Positions 23,116-33,551 of a stretch of 64,000 nt of DNA are shown here, in pieces. Both the position numbers and the translations under genes were made by a program. Location: the NCBI GenBank assembly GCA_022225965.2, contig JAKJXP020000005.1, positions 771,327-835,326 of the forward strand, in the 5' to 3' direction. The DNA is from Diatrype stigma. Its lineage: Eukaryota; Ascomycota; Sordariomycetes; Xylariales; Diatrypaceae. Positions within the stretch are counted from its first letter, which is position 1. Every line of letters begins with the position of its first letter. Below the pieces are notes generated by a model that had not been told where the DNA came from, did no database searches, and saw only the letters and a program-made list of their open reading frames with translations.

Positions 23116-24438
23116 CTACCGTCCACGTCCAAACGCGAATTCCCTCCAATTCCTCGCCAGCCTCTCCACGCCCTCGCGGAGCCCCCAGCCCTTGACCTCG
23201 CAGATCTTCCGGCAGACCTGCTCCAGGGACCGGTCCATGGGCTCGCCGGCCTCGTGGAGGTCGCTCTCGACCAGGATGCGGTCGTCGGGCGCGGCGCGGA
23301 CGGCCTCCTCGGCCTTGTCGCCGCCGCCCGTGCCCCAGTTGACGGGGACGGAGAAGGAGAAGAAGACCTGGGCCGGCACCGCGGGGTGGACGTACTGCCG
23401 GAGCGCCTCGACCGGCCCGCTGAACGAGTGCAGGCATATCCGCGGCGGGTACGGCTTCTTCGACTTTGCGACCTTTTCCTTCCTCCCCTCCTCCTCCTCG
23501 GCCTCGTCTTCAGATGACGAGGAGGACGAGCTCGAGAAGTCCTCGGCCCCTTCCGCCACCCGCTTCTGCTGCCGCCGGGAGTTGACGGGCCTCTCGTGCC
23601 CCTTCCAGCACTGGGCGATGGCCTCGTGCAGCGCGCCGTGCGCCTGCACGCCGTGGACGCTCACCGCGCGGCCCATCTCGCCGGCGAGCCGCAGCTGGGC
23701 CTGCAGTATGGCCGCTTGGTGCGACAGCTGCACTCGGTAGGGGCTAAGCTTCCTGCCCTCTCTGCCGCCGGGGGTGAGCCCCTCGTCGCGCTGCGCTTCA
23801 TCGTCTGCCGTCCAGCTTCCCGGGAGGCGGAACGCTCGGTCGATGCCGATCTCTCCGACCAGGGCTAGCGGGTGCTTCTTTAGGCGGGAGCGAGTCTCGT
23901 TGAGGAATTCCGACAGTGGCCGAGGGCTGGGGAGACCAGCGATGAAAGACGGGTCTTTGGACGAGGGAGACGGCGCAAGGATGGCGTCGTAATGTGCTGT
24001 TTTGCCTGATTCCGTACCATCATATGTTGGCTTCGGGACAGTGTCATCGTATAGTTGGTGTGAGAACCATGGATGCCAGCCGAAGCACGGCACCACTCGG
24101 TTTTCGGAAGAGGACTGTGGTGATTTCAAAGTGTTCAGATCTTGAACACCTTGCCGGGCCGCGATGTCGGACACAAGTTGCTGATCTTGGGACCGAGTGG
24201 ACATAACCGTAAGGGCACGAGCTTTCATGTGCTGTATAGATGATAGCGATGCCATGGTGTCTGTTGGGTGGCAATGGGCATCGTATACACCAACATCCCA
24301 GGGGAAGGGATCCCGAGACGATTCCAAGGCATTGTGGGCTATATTTTCCGAAGCCTCATTGGAAGAACCTGCGTCGCCCGAGGTGTGCTGTTGGCACATC
24401 GTGTCAAGCAGTACTCGTAAGAATTGCCCAACGTACAA
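23116..24438 (-). CDS. TatD-family metal-dependent hydrolase (Cut9-interacting Scn1-like)
   Basis: A single exon of 440 residues. The TatD metal-ligand pattern is complete: His55 and His57 in DAHCHPTD, Glu196 in EIGID, His262 in SVHG, His337 in HSFSG and Asp393 in ESDLHEAG. An internal Met at residue 14 (24399) is an alternative start. An unusual hydrophilic insert, about residues 282-330, contains a run of eight serines and an acidic cluster between two ligand-bearing strands. Family knowledge: TatD proteins are TIM-barrel nucleases. The fission-yeast homologue Scn1 was found through Cut9, a subunit of the anaphase-promoting complex, and its cellular role is poorly defined. The fold and active site are sure; the substrate is unknown. 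Confidence 0.92.
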   Translation of the reverse strand: MYVGQFLRVLLDTMCQQHTSGDAGSSNEASENIAHNALESSRDPFPWDVGVYDAHCHPTDTMASLSSIQHMKARALTVMSTRSQDQQLVSDIAARQGVQDLNTLKSPQSSSENRVVPCFGWHPWFSHQLYDDTVPKPTYDGTESGKTAHYDAILAPSPSSKDPSFIAGLPSPRPLSEFLNETRSRLKKHPLALVGEIGIDRAFRLPGSWTADDEAQRDEGLTPGGREGRKLSPYRVQLSHQAAILQAQLRLAGEMGRAVSVHGVQAHGALHEAIAQCWKGHERPVNSRRQQKRVAEGAEDFSSSSSSSSEDEAEEEEGRKEKVAKSKKPYPPRICLHSFSGPVEALRQYVHPAVPAQVFFSFSVPVNWGTGGGDKAEEAVRAAPDDRILVESDLHEAGEPMDRSLEQVCRKICEVKGWGLREGVERLARNWREFAFGRGR

Positions 24439-27438
24439 CTAGTTCCCAGGTTGAAAGCCGCGAAGTGTCTGGAGATACTGAGATGTGTTGTAATTTATAC
24501 TGACTTGCAAACCTCACCAGGTGTCGTGGTGATCATGCCTTAGAGACAAATGACTATACCTGTGCCGGTTAAGGGACTGAGTGATAAAAATAGATGGCAG
24601 CCTAAACTCCTGACGATGCTCAGCTTTAGCGATCATTGGTAAATACTGAAGTTCTATTCGCTCTTACCGATGTAAACTGTGTGCCTAGGTAGCTATGCGC
24701 ATTTACATTGGTCACCTCGATAATTCTCGCGCCCGCCGTAATTCTGCCTTGACTGACGTAACTCGTGAACGCTCCATTGCCATATCAATACCGGCGATTG
24801 GGGGAGCACTGCGCAGTACGAAGTAGCTCAGTCAGCATTTGGACAAATACCTAAGGCTATAGCCACCTAGTAGTTGTAGCCAATCCTAGGCCTGGCACGG
24901 AAGCAATTGTTAGAATAAGCAGGAAGTAGTTTATATAGCAGCCCCCCGCTTTTCACACTATATGCTGCATGTCATTTACATGCAGTTATGAAGTCCTTGT
25001 AAAGGGCTTTAAGCTGCCATGATATCGTGCGGTTCTGGATTGAGGACTGGAATACCCAAGCATCTTTCGAATTGCCTAAGTCCCAAGCAATTCATCAAAA
25101 ACCGTCGAACTACGTAGGACAATAACGGTTCCTGTACCACATGCCACATTGCTGCATCCTGCCACAGCCCAGCCTTCCCCTTTCTTCTTGACTGGTGATA
25201 GCCCCGATTGCGTGACCAAGACCTACAAGCATGTCTACTTACGTGTGTTCGGTAGTTTGCTCTGTGTCAGTGAGACGTTACTCTTGTACTCTGGTCGAAG
25301 CAGAGAAGACCCTTTGAATCTGATATAAAAAGGGTCAAGGACTTCTCGTATTACAGCGGGCCTGTCGATCTTATCTTCCCAAGACGCATAATTCAGGATA
25401 CGGATGGCGGCAAGTCGGCACATCAGCACGCCTACATACCTACCTGCCTACTGTATATAGGTACCAACTATGGTCGTGATGATGGTTGACCTTGCTATAT
25501 GTGCAGCTATGTAGGTTCACCTTCCAAGCCGCGAGGCTCGACCGGGCGGGCTACTTATCTATGTATAAGTGCTGAAGACCGGCCCTTGGCCGGCCGGCTG
25601 ACTCTTCGGCTTTTGCTACGTTAGCATCCGACCCGGCGGAAGCGAGCAAGAGACGCAAGGGGTGCCGCTACAACCGGGCTTCTGGTCCGGTCGGGTTGCA
25701 CGGGATGTTCCCGGACGTGATTTTCCTGCAACATGCCGCTTGCTTGCTTGCCCTGCTTTTCTGATTACTGGCGGGCGGGCGGGCGGGCGGAGGCTCCCCA
25801 ATGACGACGATGGGTCGGTCCGGTTACGCTTCACGTGCATGCCACTAGGGAGCAACGAAGTGTCAAAAAGGCCAAAATTGGGGTCGCATATCCACCTGTT
25901 GACGTAGTGGCAGAGGACAAAAAGAGGTCTGAACTTGACAGACTGTGAGATAACATATTAATAATGGACTACTATGTAGCAGTAGTGAGAGTCTGGGCAA
26001 CGCCAGGTATACGGCGTTGAGTGGCCTGGTAGCACAATGGTACTATGGTAGGGCGGCAGGGCAGCGGCCGCAGGGGAGGGCAAGATAACCAATGACTGTT
26101 CGGCGCATCTAGTATGTTGGCTGGTTGGTCAACCCGACATGCCCGCGTGCAGAGCCCAGACAACGAACTGGTGAGACGGCATGCATACCATTACCAGGTA
26201 ACTGAACGTTGGATGGCTTGATTGGTCGGGCGCGCCTATGGTTACTTTGGCGAAACCTCTGCCATTGATCTGCATGCACTCGAAATTACATACCTGGCAG
26301 CAGTCTCGTCTACTCCTCCATGCTCGTGTCTTCCCAGCTGCTTCGTCGTCTCAGCGCGACTCTCTAGAGGCCTTGGCAAAGGGCCGGACTGACATTAAGA
26401 GGGGGGCCTGGCCACTACATAACTAGGTACATAGGGGCACCTCCTCTTTTGGCCATGCTCCATGTTCAAGGTTGTTTGCCTCTCTCCCCTCAGCCCGTTT
26501 ATTAGTTTTTATTAGTTAGTCTAGAGTGTAACTGCCTAGAGGGCCGGAGCCACGGAGTCTAGTGTATCTAGGTCGGTAGTGGTAGTTGTAGTGGTAGTGT
26601 CCAGTACAACACACTGAACACAGTACTATAGTAGGTAGTTAGACCGTCCGACAGTCAAGGACAGTTATAGTCCCAGTCCCACTTCCCATAATTATCTCGT
26701 ACTCATATCATCATTGGACATGCAGCCAGCCCACTTCAGAACCCTGAATTCTATACAGGCAGACAGGCTACAGGTGGACAGGCAGGCGGGACATGCGGAC
26801 AGGTAGGGAAATTCCGCGATTTCGTACGGCTTTCTACACGCAGCAGGTAGGGCCAAGACGGCCTTGGGCAGTCTGGGGGGCCTTGAAGTAATCGACATTG
26901 CCAAGCCAAGTCTTGTCAAGTCACTCATACCTACTTCGTAGACTGGAACCGAAAGAGTCGAGGACGATTTCCTCTCTTCTCCTTTCCGTCGGTCTTTTCT
27001 TCTCCCCCCCCCTCCTGCTGGTTCTCTGGTCACTCTTTCCCGTCCCACCCCGTAATTCGTTTAGGTTATCACCAGGTACTTCCAGGTTATTGCTCTTTGC
27101 GCCTGTGTTCCAGGTGCTGCATTCCGTTGCCCGTGCAATCCCCGTTTTGTACCTAGGTATAGGCACTGGATCAACCTCCTACCTACTTGGGTAATATCCA
27201 ATACCAAAATCCAACATAGAGATTCACGACTGCGACAGTAGATGCGGGCATTTAGAGATTTGCCTACATTCTGATCGCGCCCTGCCATTCCTTGTTGGGT
27301 GGAATCTATGAGCTAATTTCAAGTCACGACGGTTTTCCTCGGGCACTGCGCATCTGCCTTTCTTCGAAACGCCGTTACTTGACAGGCACAAGTGCTCTCG
27401 ATCGCGGACTGCCGCACACTTACACACCCGCCTGTTAG
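24439..27438. other. 3-kb divergent intergenic region
   Basis: It lies between the starts of the TatD and DUF3405 genes. It has scattered TACCTAC/GTAGGTA motifs (25430-25460, 26570-26640, 27150-27190) and a very G-rich run at 25771-25790. No protein-coding or RNA gene was recognised. Confidence 0.55.
25771..25790 (+). repeat. (GGGC)n run, G-quadruplex motif
   Basis: Four GGG tracts are separated by single C bases (25773-25787), plus a trailing GG. Confidence 0.7.
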
Positions 27439-29669
27439 ATGGGCACCGCCATGCGAAGTGCGTTTTCGCGAGTCCCGTTCCTTCGACCAATCCGAACCAG
27501 CGCTACTTACGAGGAACTCCCTTCGCACGACCTGAGTCCCAATGCGACACCCTTGACCGGGTCTCCTTCACCGTTGTATAAGATGCCTGAGGCCTGGCGC
27601 AAACCATCGTCGCGCTGGCGCTTGGGTATGCTGCTGCGCGCATCTCCCAGAAGATTATTCGTGATAACGCTCTGCTTCTTCTTTTCCTTCCTAATTCTAG
27701 CGGGCGGCACTTTGCGGGCGCGTCGCTACCTGGCCGAGAAAGATGCCGAGAGAGAAGCAGAAGAAAACCCGTATCCTTGGCAAAGGTTTCCGATGTGAGG
27801 CGCATTTCTTTGAGCTAGAATACTATTCTAAGACATAATCTTGCATCGAATGGGCGACTAATCAGAATGCTGCGTGACAGACTAGGCGGCTATTACAACG
27901 GTATTCGGTCTCTAGTGAACTACACTGATTGGCTCCCTGAACAACAAGCCTCACTGGACGCCGACTTCGAACCTACCAAGCTTCCTTCATTCGATCCCGT
28001 CGTCGCAAATCCGTACTCTGCGTACGACTCGGACGACTATCTAAAGGATCACTATCCAGTGAAGCAATGTTTTCTTGACGAGGACGAGAAGGTCCCGGCA
28101 CCCGATGTCTTCGCCTATCCCGGTATACCAGCAAACATGAGTGCCCCTTACTGGGGTTCGTATGAGACGTTGAACATCGCGCCCGACAGATGCTTTGAAC
28201 GCTTCGGGCGGTTTGGCCCATATGGCTACAGCTACAATCCGTCAGAAGGTGGCCTTGGACTAGCGAATAAATCGGATCTCACTGGTGTCGACACAGTGCA
28301 TGGTATGTTCGAGAAGGTTGACTATCGTGATGTAAACTGGGGAAGTGCGCAAAAGCGATGCGTCGAGAAGAACCGGGAACGCTTCGAGTCTAAGGCGACG
28401 GATGGAGAGGCTGGTTCCAAGAAGAAAGTGGAACGCACCGCCTATGTTTTACGGACCTTCACGGGCTACGAGTACAGCGATATCCAGTTGCTTTCGCTTC
28501 GGGCCATGGTCAACGAGCTGTCATTGAAATCGGGAGGAGAATACGACGTGCATCTTCTCGTGCATGTGAAAAATGATTCGATACCGATCTGGGCTTCTGA
28601 AGAAGTGTATAACCAGACGTTGCAAGACAACGTACCGAAGGAGTTTTGGGGTATTGCCACACTATGGTCGGAGCAGCAGATGCGCACTTATTATCCTGGT
28701 CCATGGTTGGTGGAGGAGAATTTGTACAATCACGCCAAATCCGACATCTACGGCGTGTACCGAAGTGCCCATTTCGCGCTGCAGTGGTTTTCCCAGGAGC
28801 ATCCCGAATACGACTTTGTCTGGAACTGGGAAATGGACGTTCGGTACTCTGGCCATTACTACGAATTTCACAACGGCATCTCTAAGTGGGCTGCAGCTCA
28901 GCCCCGGAAGCTGCTGTGGGAGAGGAGTGCTCGTTTCTGGATTCCCGGTCTCCATGGTTCGTACCCGACATTCTCCCAGTTCGTCGAGCAGGAGACGAAA
29001 GAGAGGCGCGAAACGCCCGTCTGGGGACCCTTGGAATTCGAAGCTGGCCCGCGCGGCAAGCTGTCTGCTCCCGACTTCAACAAGCCCCCAAGGTCTTTCG
29101 AAGAGGACAATTACGAATGGGGCGTGGGTGAGGACGCGGATCTAATCACTTTCGACCCTCTGTTTGACCCGACAACGACGAACTGGGTGTTCCGGGATGA
29201 TGTTAGTGGTTATAATGTAACCCAACCTCCTCCGCGGCGCGTGGCTCTCGTCACGATCAGTCGACTGTCGAAGCGTTTGCTGCAGACGATGCACGAGGAA
29301 ACGTATAAGCTGCAGCACTCAATGTTCCCGGAGATGTGGCCGCCCTCGGTCGCTCTGCACCACGGTTTCAAGGCCGTCTACGTCCCGCATCCCGTCTATT
29401 TCGACCGGAAATGGCCCCTCGACTACATGAACCAGGTCTTTAACTACCCCAAGGAAACCTACGACAGCCCCTTTGGCTGGGGCGAGCACAACTTCCTCGG
29501 CTCCTCCTTCTACTACAATGCAGGCTTCAGCGGGGCGCTGTGGCGAAGATGGCTCGGCGCCGTGGATACGGGAACCGGAGGGAGGAAATGGGAGCAGAAG
29601 AACTCGGGCCGCATGTGTCTCCGGGGTTTGCTTCATCACCCCATCAAGGAAGAGTGGGTGGAGTCGTAG
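27439..29669 (+). CDS. DUF3405 type II membrane protein, putative Golgi glycosyltransferase-like
   Basis: Exons 27439-27794 and 27866-29669 give 719 residues. The donor is GTGAGG and the acceptor CAG, with a CGACTAAT branch site; the junction codon reads Ile in QRFPI-MLRD. A basic cytosolic N-terminus of about 70 residues precedes one transmembrane helix (about 73-89, LFVITLCFFFSFLILAG), then a large lumenal domain. The lumenal part matches the fungal DUF3405 family, with tryptophan- and tyrosine-rich segments such as FVWNWEMDVRYSGHY, whose acidic WEMD could act like a glycosyltransferase DxD motif. Several N-glycosylation sequons (NYT, NMS, NKS, NDS) fit the secretory route. No catalytic activity is established for the family. 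A second ATG in frame (27451) is possible. Confidence 0.88.
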
Positions 29670-31170
29670 TAGTTGAAGTCAGGGTCGGAGTCCCTCATCC
29701 ATACATCAACCAGCATCGTCGATTTTTCATACAGTGGCGTTTTAGGGGCGTTTTTTTCCAGGGAAGCCACAACCTCATAGATGGATGGTCTCAGACGCAT
29801 TTTGCATGACAGGGCATCGGCATTACAACATATTCCACCTTTTGTCGTATCCCCGCCCTGCGCTAATACGAGATGGGCGGGCGAGCCGGGTCTGGTTCTT
29901 CGGGCTTGGTTTAGAATCATCGCATCCATAATCCCCTGATCTCAATTTCTGGGATGACACGACAATAAACTTAATGCACGACATATTCCAATTTTTTCAG
30001 CTCCTTTTCCCCGCTAGAAAGATGAAGAGTCGGGAATTCATCTTCGGCTGGTAATTACTAGGGCGGTTCTTGATGATGGCGATGGCGGCGGCACAGGATA
30101 TTCCCCCGGTGTGTGTCCCTTGATGATGAAAGGTATTGAATACCTAGTTATGAGCATGTCTTGCAAACGGGAGGGGAGTACGGGTCTGCATTGCATGGTG
30201 TTGTTGTTGTCTCCAGGTCTGAAAGGACGCTGCATGGATGAAGTCCGATAATGAAGGCGCTTTGCACGGACTATTCTTACATTGTATATATATAAAGAGA
30301 GAGTGAGAGGAAGAGGAAGATAGAGGCAGACGGAAACAGGCCTTCGAGCTGTTTCAGTTAATACTGTAAAGCCTTGCATTTATCTATATCCTGATATCCT
30401 AAACTTCGAGATATTCCGACTAGGTGTATAAAACCAACGTTTCGTCAAATGATCAGAATGCCAACTATTAACCAGAATCCATTGCTTACCTACGCAAAAC
30501 CCAGTGCTTTGTTATCTATTTCTTCAACGTCTCTCTCAGACAGCCTATCGGCTTTTACAACTGCTGTCTACATACTTCGTAAAATAGCCCCATACCTGCA
30601 GTGAGCGCTAGCAGCAGTCGTATCTGCCCAGGTGGTGCCTGAGTCGGACTGACACATGCTGAGCACTAAGGGGAAAGGAGGGCCTTGGCAACCCCTGTCT
30701 CCAGGCTTATCAGCAGCCTATCAGCCTAACGTATCTTGTGTCCACGCGGGCGGGTATCAGCCTGTGGCATTTGCGTCATTGCCGTTGCTACGCACCTAAA
30801 CGCACTAGGCAGTAGGGGGAAGCTGGAGGGAGCTGGGGTCCCCAACTGCCCCCCAACTGCCCCCCATGAGCTTTGGTCATATGTCAGCTCCAGCGCTGTC
30901 ATGCTCGCGGTATGTATGTATGTACGTACCTAATTACGATTACGTACGGCACGGCATCGGCGGTAAGCTCCTGACAGCTCCAACCCAGCCATCTTTCTGT
31001 CTTTCCATCTATTCATTCATCTCTAAGACATATCTTGACTGCAGTTCTTCTCTCTTGATCGCATTTTGTATTTTATCTTATTTAAACTCTGCCTCCGTTA
31101 CATAGGCGTATAAGTAATCAGATCAGGCAGTGAGTAATCCCAACGAAACGAAGCACAACGAAACGAAACG
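29670..31170. other. Intergenic between DUF3405 and aminopeptidase genes
   Basis: It holds the 3' flank of the DUF3405 gene and the aminopeptidase promoter. A C-rich duplication, CCCCAACTGCC, lies at 30840-30867. A pyrimidine-rich stretch precedes the start codon. No gene seen. Confidence 0.55.
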
Positions 31171-32629
31171 ATGAAGGCCTCTCTCCTGACCCTGCTGCTG
31201 CCGGCAGCGGCAAGCGCCCGGTTCGTCGAGTCCAACGAGGCCAACCACGTCATCCCCTTCCCCGACGCGCAGGCCGCCTTTCCCGACGACGTTGCCGCCG
31301 CCACGGAAGAGGTCGAGAAGTTCCTGGTCGAGCTGGCCCCCGGCGAGACGCGCTGGGTGACCGAGGATGAGAAGTGGGAGCTGCGCCGCGCCGGCCAGCA
31401 GTTCATGGACATCACCGAGCACGGGGACCTCGGCGCCCTCTCCTCGTCGTCGTCATCGCGGAGCAAGCCCGTCTTCCCGGCGAAGCCGCAGCTCCAGTCC
31501 GACGTGCAGCCGCTGCTGGGCAAGCTGTCCAAGGCGAACCTGGAGGCGCACCTGGAGAAGTTCACGAGCTTCCACACGCGCTACTACAAGTCGGACTACG
31601 GGCGGCAGTCGTCCGAGTGGCTGCTGCAGACGGTGCGGGACACGATCGCCGAGTCGGGCGCCGACAAGCACGGCGTCAAGGCCGAGCACTTCGAGCACCC
31701 CTGGGGCCAGAACTCCGTCATCGCCACCATCCCCGGCCGGTCCGAGCACACGGTCGTCATCGGCGCCCACCAGGACTCCATCAACCTGTGGCTGCCGTCG
31801 GTGCTGCCCGCGCCGGGCGCCGACGACGACGGCAGCGGCACCGTGACGATCCTCGAGGCGTTCCGCGTCCTGCTGTCGTCGGGCGGCCTGTTCAACGGCA
31901 CTACCACTGCCGCTGCGGAAGGCGGCAGCGGCAGCGCCAGCGCGCTCCCCAACACGATCGAGTTCCACTGGTACAGCGCCGAGGAGGGCGGCCTGCTGGG
32001 CAGCCAGGCCATCTTCAGCAGCTACGAGAAGGAGGGCCGCGTCGTCAAGGCCATGCTCCAGCAGGACATGACGGGCTACGTGCAGGGCACCCTCGACTCC
32101 GGCAAGCCCGAGAGCGTCGGCGTCATCACCGACTTCGTCGATCCGGGCCTGACCACCTTTATCAAGAAGGTCATTGAAGAGGTAAGTAAGGTTTGCATCA
32201 GATCCGAGCAAGCAAGCAAAAGAATCAGCGAGAAGTGAAAAGAGAGATGTCCCTGCACACGCATACTGTTTTTGTCTTTCTTCCCCTCTTGATCGGATCG
32301 TCGGCTGTGTGTTTTATTTATATCCCCTTGCTTACTGACTCGTCCGCCTGCAACAGTACTGCGACATCCCCTGGGTCGAGACCAAGTGCGGCTACGCCTG
32401 CTCGGACCACGCGTCGGCGTCCAAGGCCGGCTACCCGTCCGCCTTCGTGATCGAGTCCTCCTTCGGCGACTCGGACCAGCACATCCACAACACCGACGAC
32501 CTGATCAAGTACCTGTCGTTCGACCACATGCTGCAGCACGCCAAGATGACCCTCGCCCTCGCCTACGAGCTCGGCAGCACCGACTTCGAGACCCTGGAGA
32601 GCGGCAGCGGCGAGATGGGCGAGCTCTGA
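31171..32629 (+). CDS. LAP1: Secreted leucine aminopeptidase, peptidase family M28
   Basis: Exons 31171-32181 and 32357-32629, separated by a 175-bp intron, encode 427 residues. The signal peptide is about residues 1-16 ([15 protein letters not shown]). A prosegment follows to about residue 100, including a Ser run. The M28 metal-binding set is complete: His200 in GAHQDS, the middle Asp in ADDDGSG (about 219), SAEEGG with the catalytic and ligand glutamates, QQDMTGY, and SDHASAS in exon 2. Two cysteines in [14 protein letters not shown] resemble the conserved disulfide of this family. Family knowledge: such enzymes remove N-terminal Leu and other residues from peptides outside the cell, using two zinc ions. 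The coding sequence is very GC-rich with strong C/G third-base preference. Identification is firm. Confidence 0.95.
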
Positions 32630-33551
32630 ATCTGATTGATTTGCCAGTCTAGTCTCATGCCTACATGGGATGAGAAGATCCGCTCAACCGCATTTCCGGA
32701 GATGGTTGGCTAGGAGTTGGCGACCGGTATGTGCTAGTTTGTAAGGTAATAATACATGAATACATAGCGTGGACATGAATAGCGATATCATTATTATGGT
32801 TGGATACACCTAGGTTATCCCTTAACATTGGTGATTGACGCACATGGCTCTTTGAATTGTTGATATCTTTGGATAATATCGGGACAAGGGTAAGGTAGCT
32901 GATGGTTCCCTTGAGAACCCTTGCGTGGCAAATAGATGAGTGACTACGTACGTTCCTATTTCTCGTAAATGCAGCGTAATCATGTACAATATTATGTGTA
33001 TGTATATTCATCCCAGAAGAGCCCACAGCATCATATAGTTACAACATTAGGATATGTTGGCTGGCAGACAGGCTCAGGTATCATCGCCCTTACCTGTATG
33101 CCATCTACCCTGCCCTGCCCTGCCCTGCCCTGCCCGGCTCTTCTCGCTCTTGCATCTTCATTATTTTTTCTTCCTTTTCCGATTGCTGTATCTCTCTGCT
33201 CAACAGTAGGCACTCAGCTTCGGCCGCTGACATCCCCCCTTTTCTCGCCCAAACGTAATCAGACTCCCCAAGTAGGTCGGTGCTAACTTGCTCAGTATAA
33301 TACATACATCCAACTGAGCTATCTACTTAGTAAGCCGTCCGTCCGACCGACCACGCATTGTTTGCCCCCCTTTTCTTCTCTTCCTGCTCTTTCTACCAAC
33401 TTCGCTAGATATATGACAGTAATGGTAGACTCCGAAGTTATGGGTAGAGGCAGTGAGCATAGATGATAAAGTGAAAAGAACCAATGTAGTCAGACAGACA
33501 ACATGTAGTTATGTAGTACGTTCGCGTCCCAAGCACCCACCCCACCGCGCC
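32630..33551. other. Intergenic between convergent aminopeptidase and PMR1
   Basis: This is 3' flanking sequence of two convergent genes. It includes six CCCTG copies at 33108-33137. Nothing else was recognised. Confidence 0.6.

Noticed and set aside
25235..25429. 64-codon minus-strand frame with fairly ordinary amino-acid composition
   Set aside because: No neighbouring exons with matching phase, no recognisable motif and no support beyond chance.
26020..26060. TGGCCTGGTAGCACAATGG, resembling a tRNA D-arm region
   Set aside because: No matching T-arm (GTTCRANY) or acceptor stem at the right distance.
31374..32177. Arg/Ala/His-rich plus-strand frame inside the aminopeptidase
   Set aside because: Out-of-frame shadow of a GC-rich gene with no protein-like composition.
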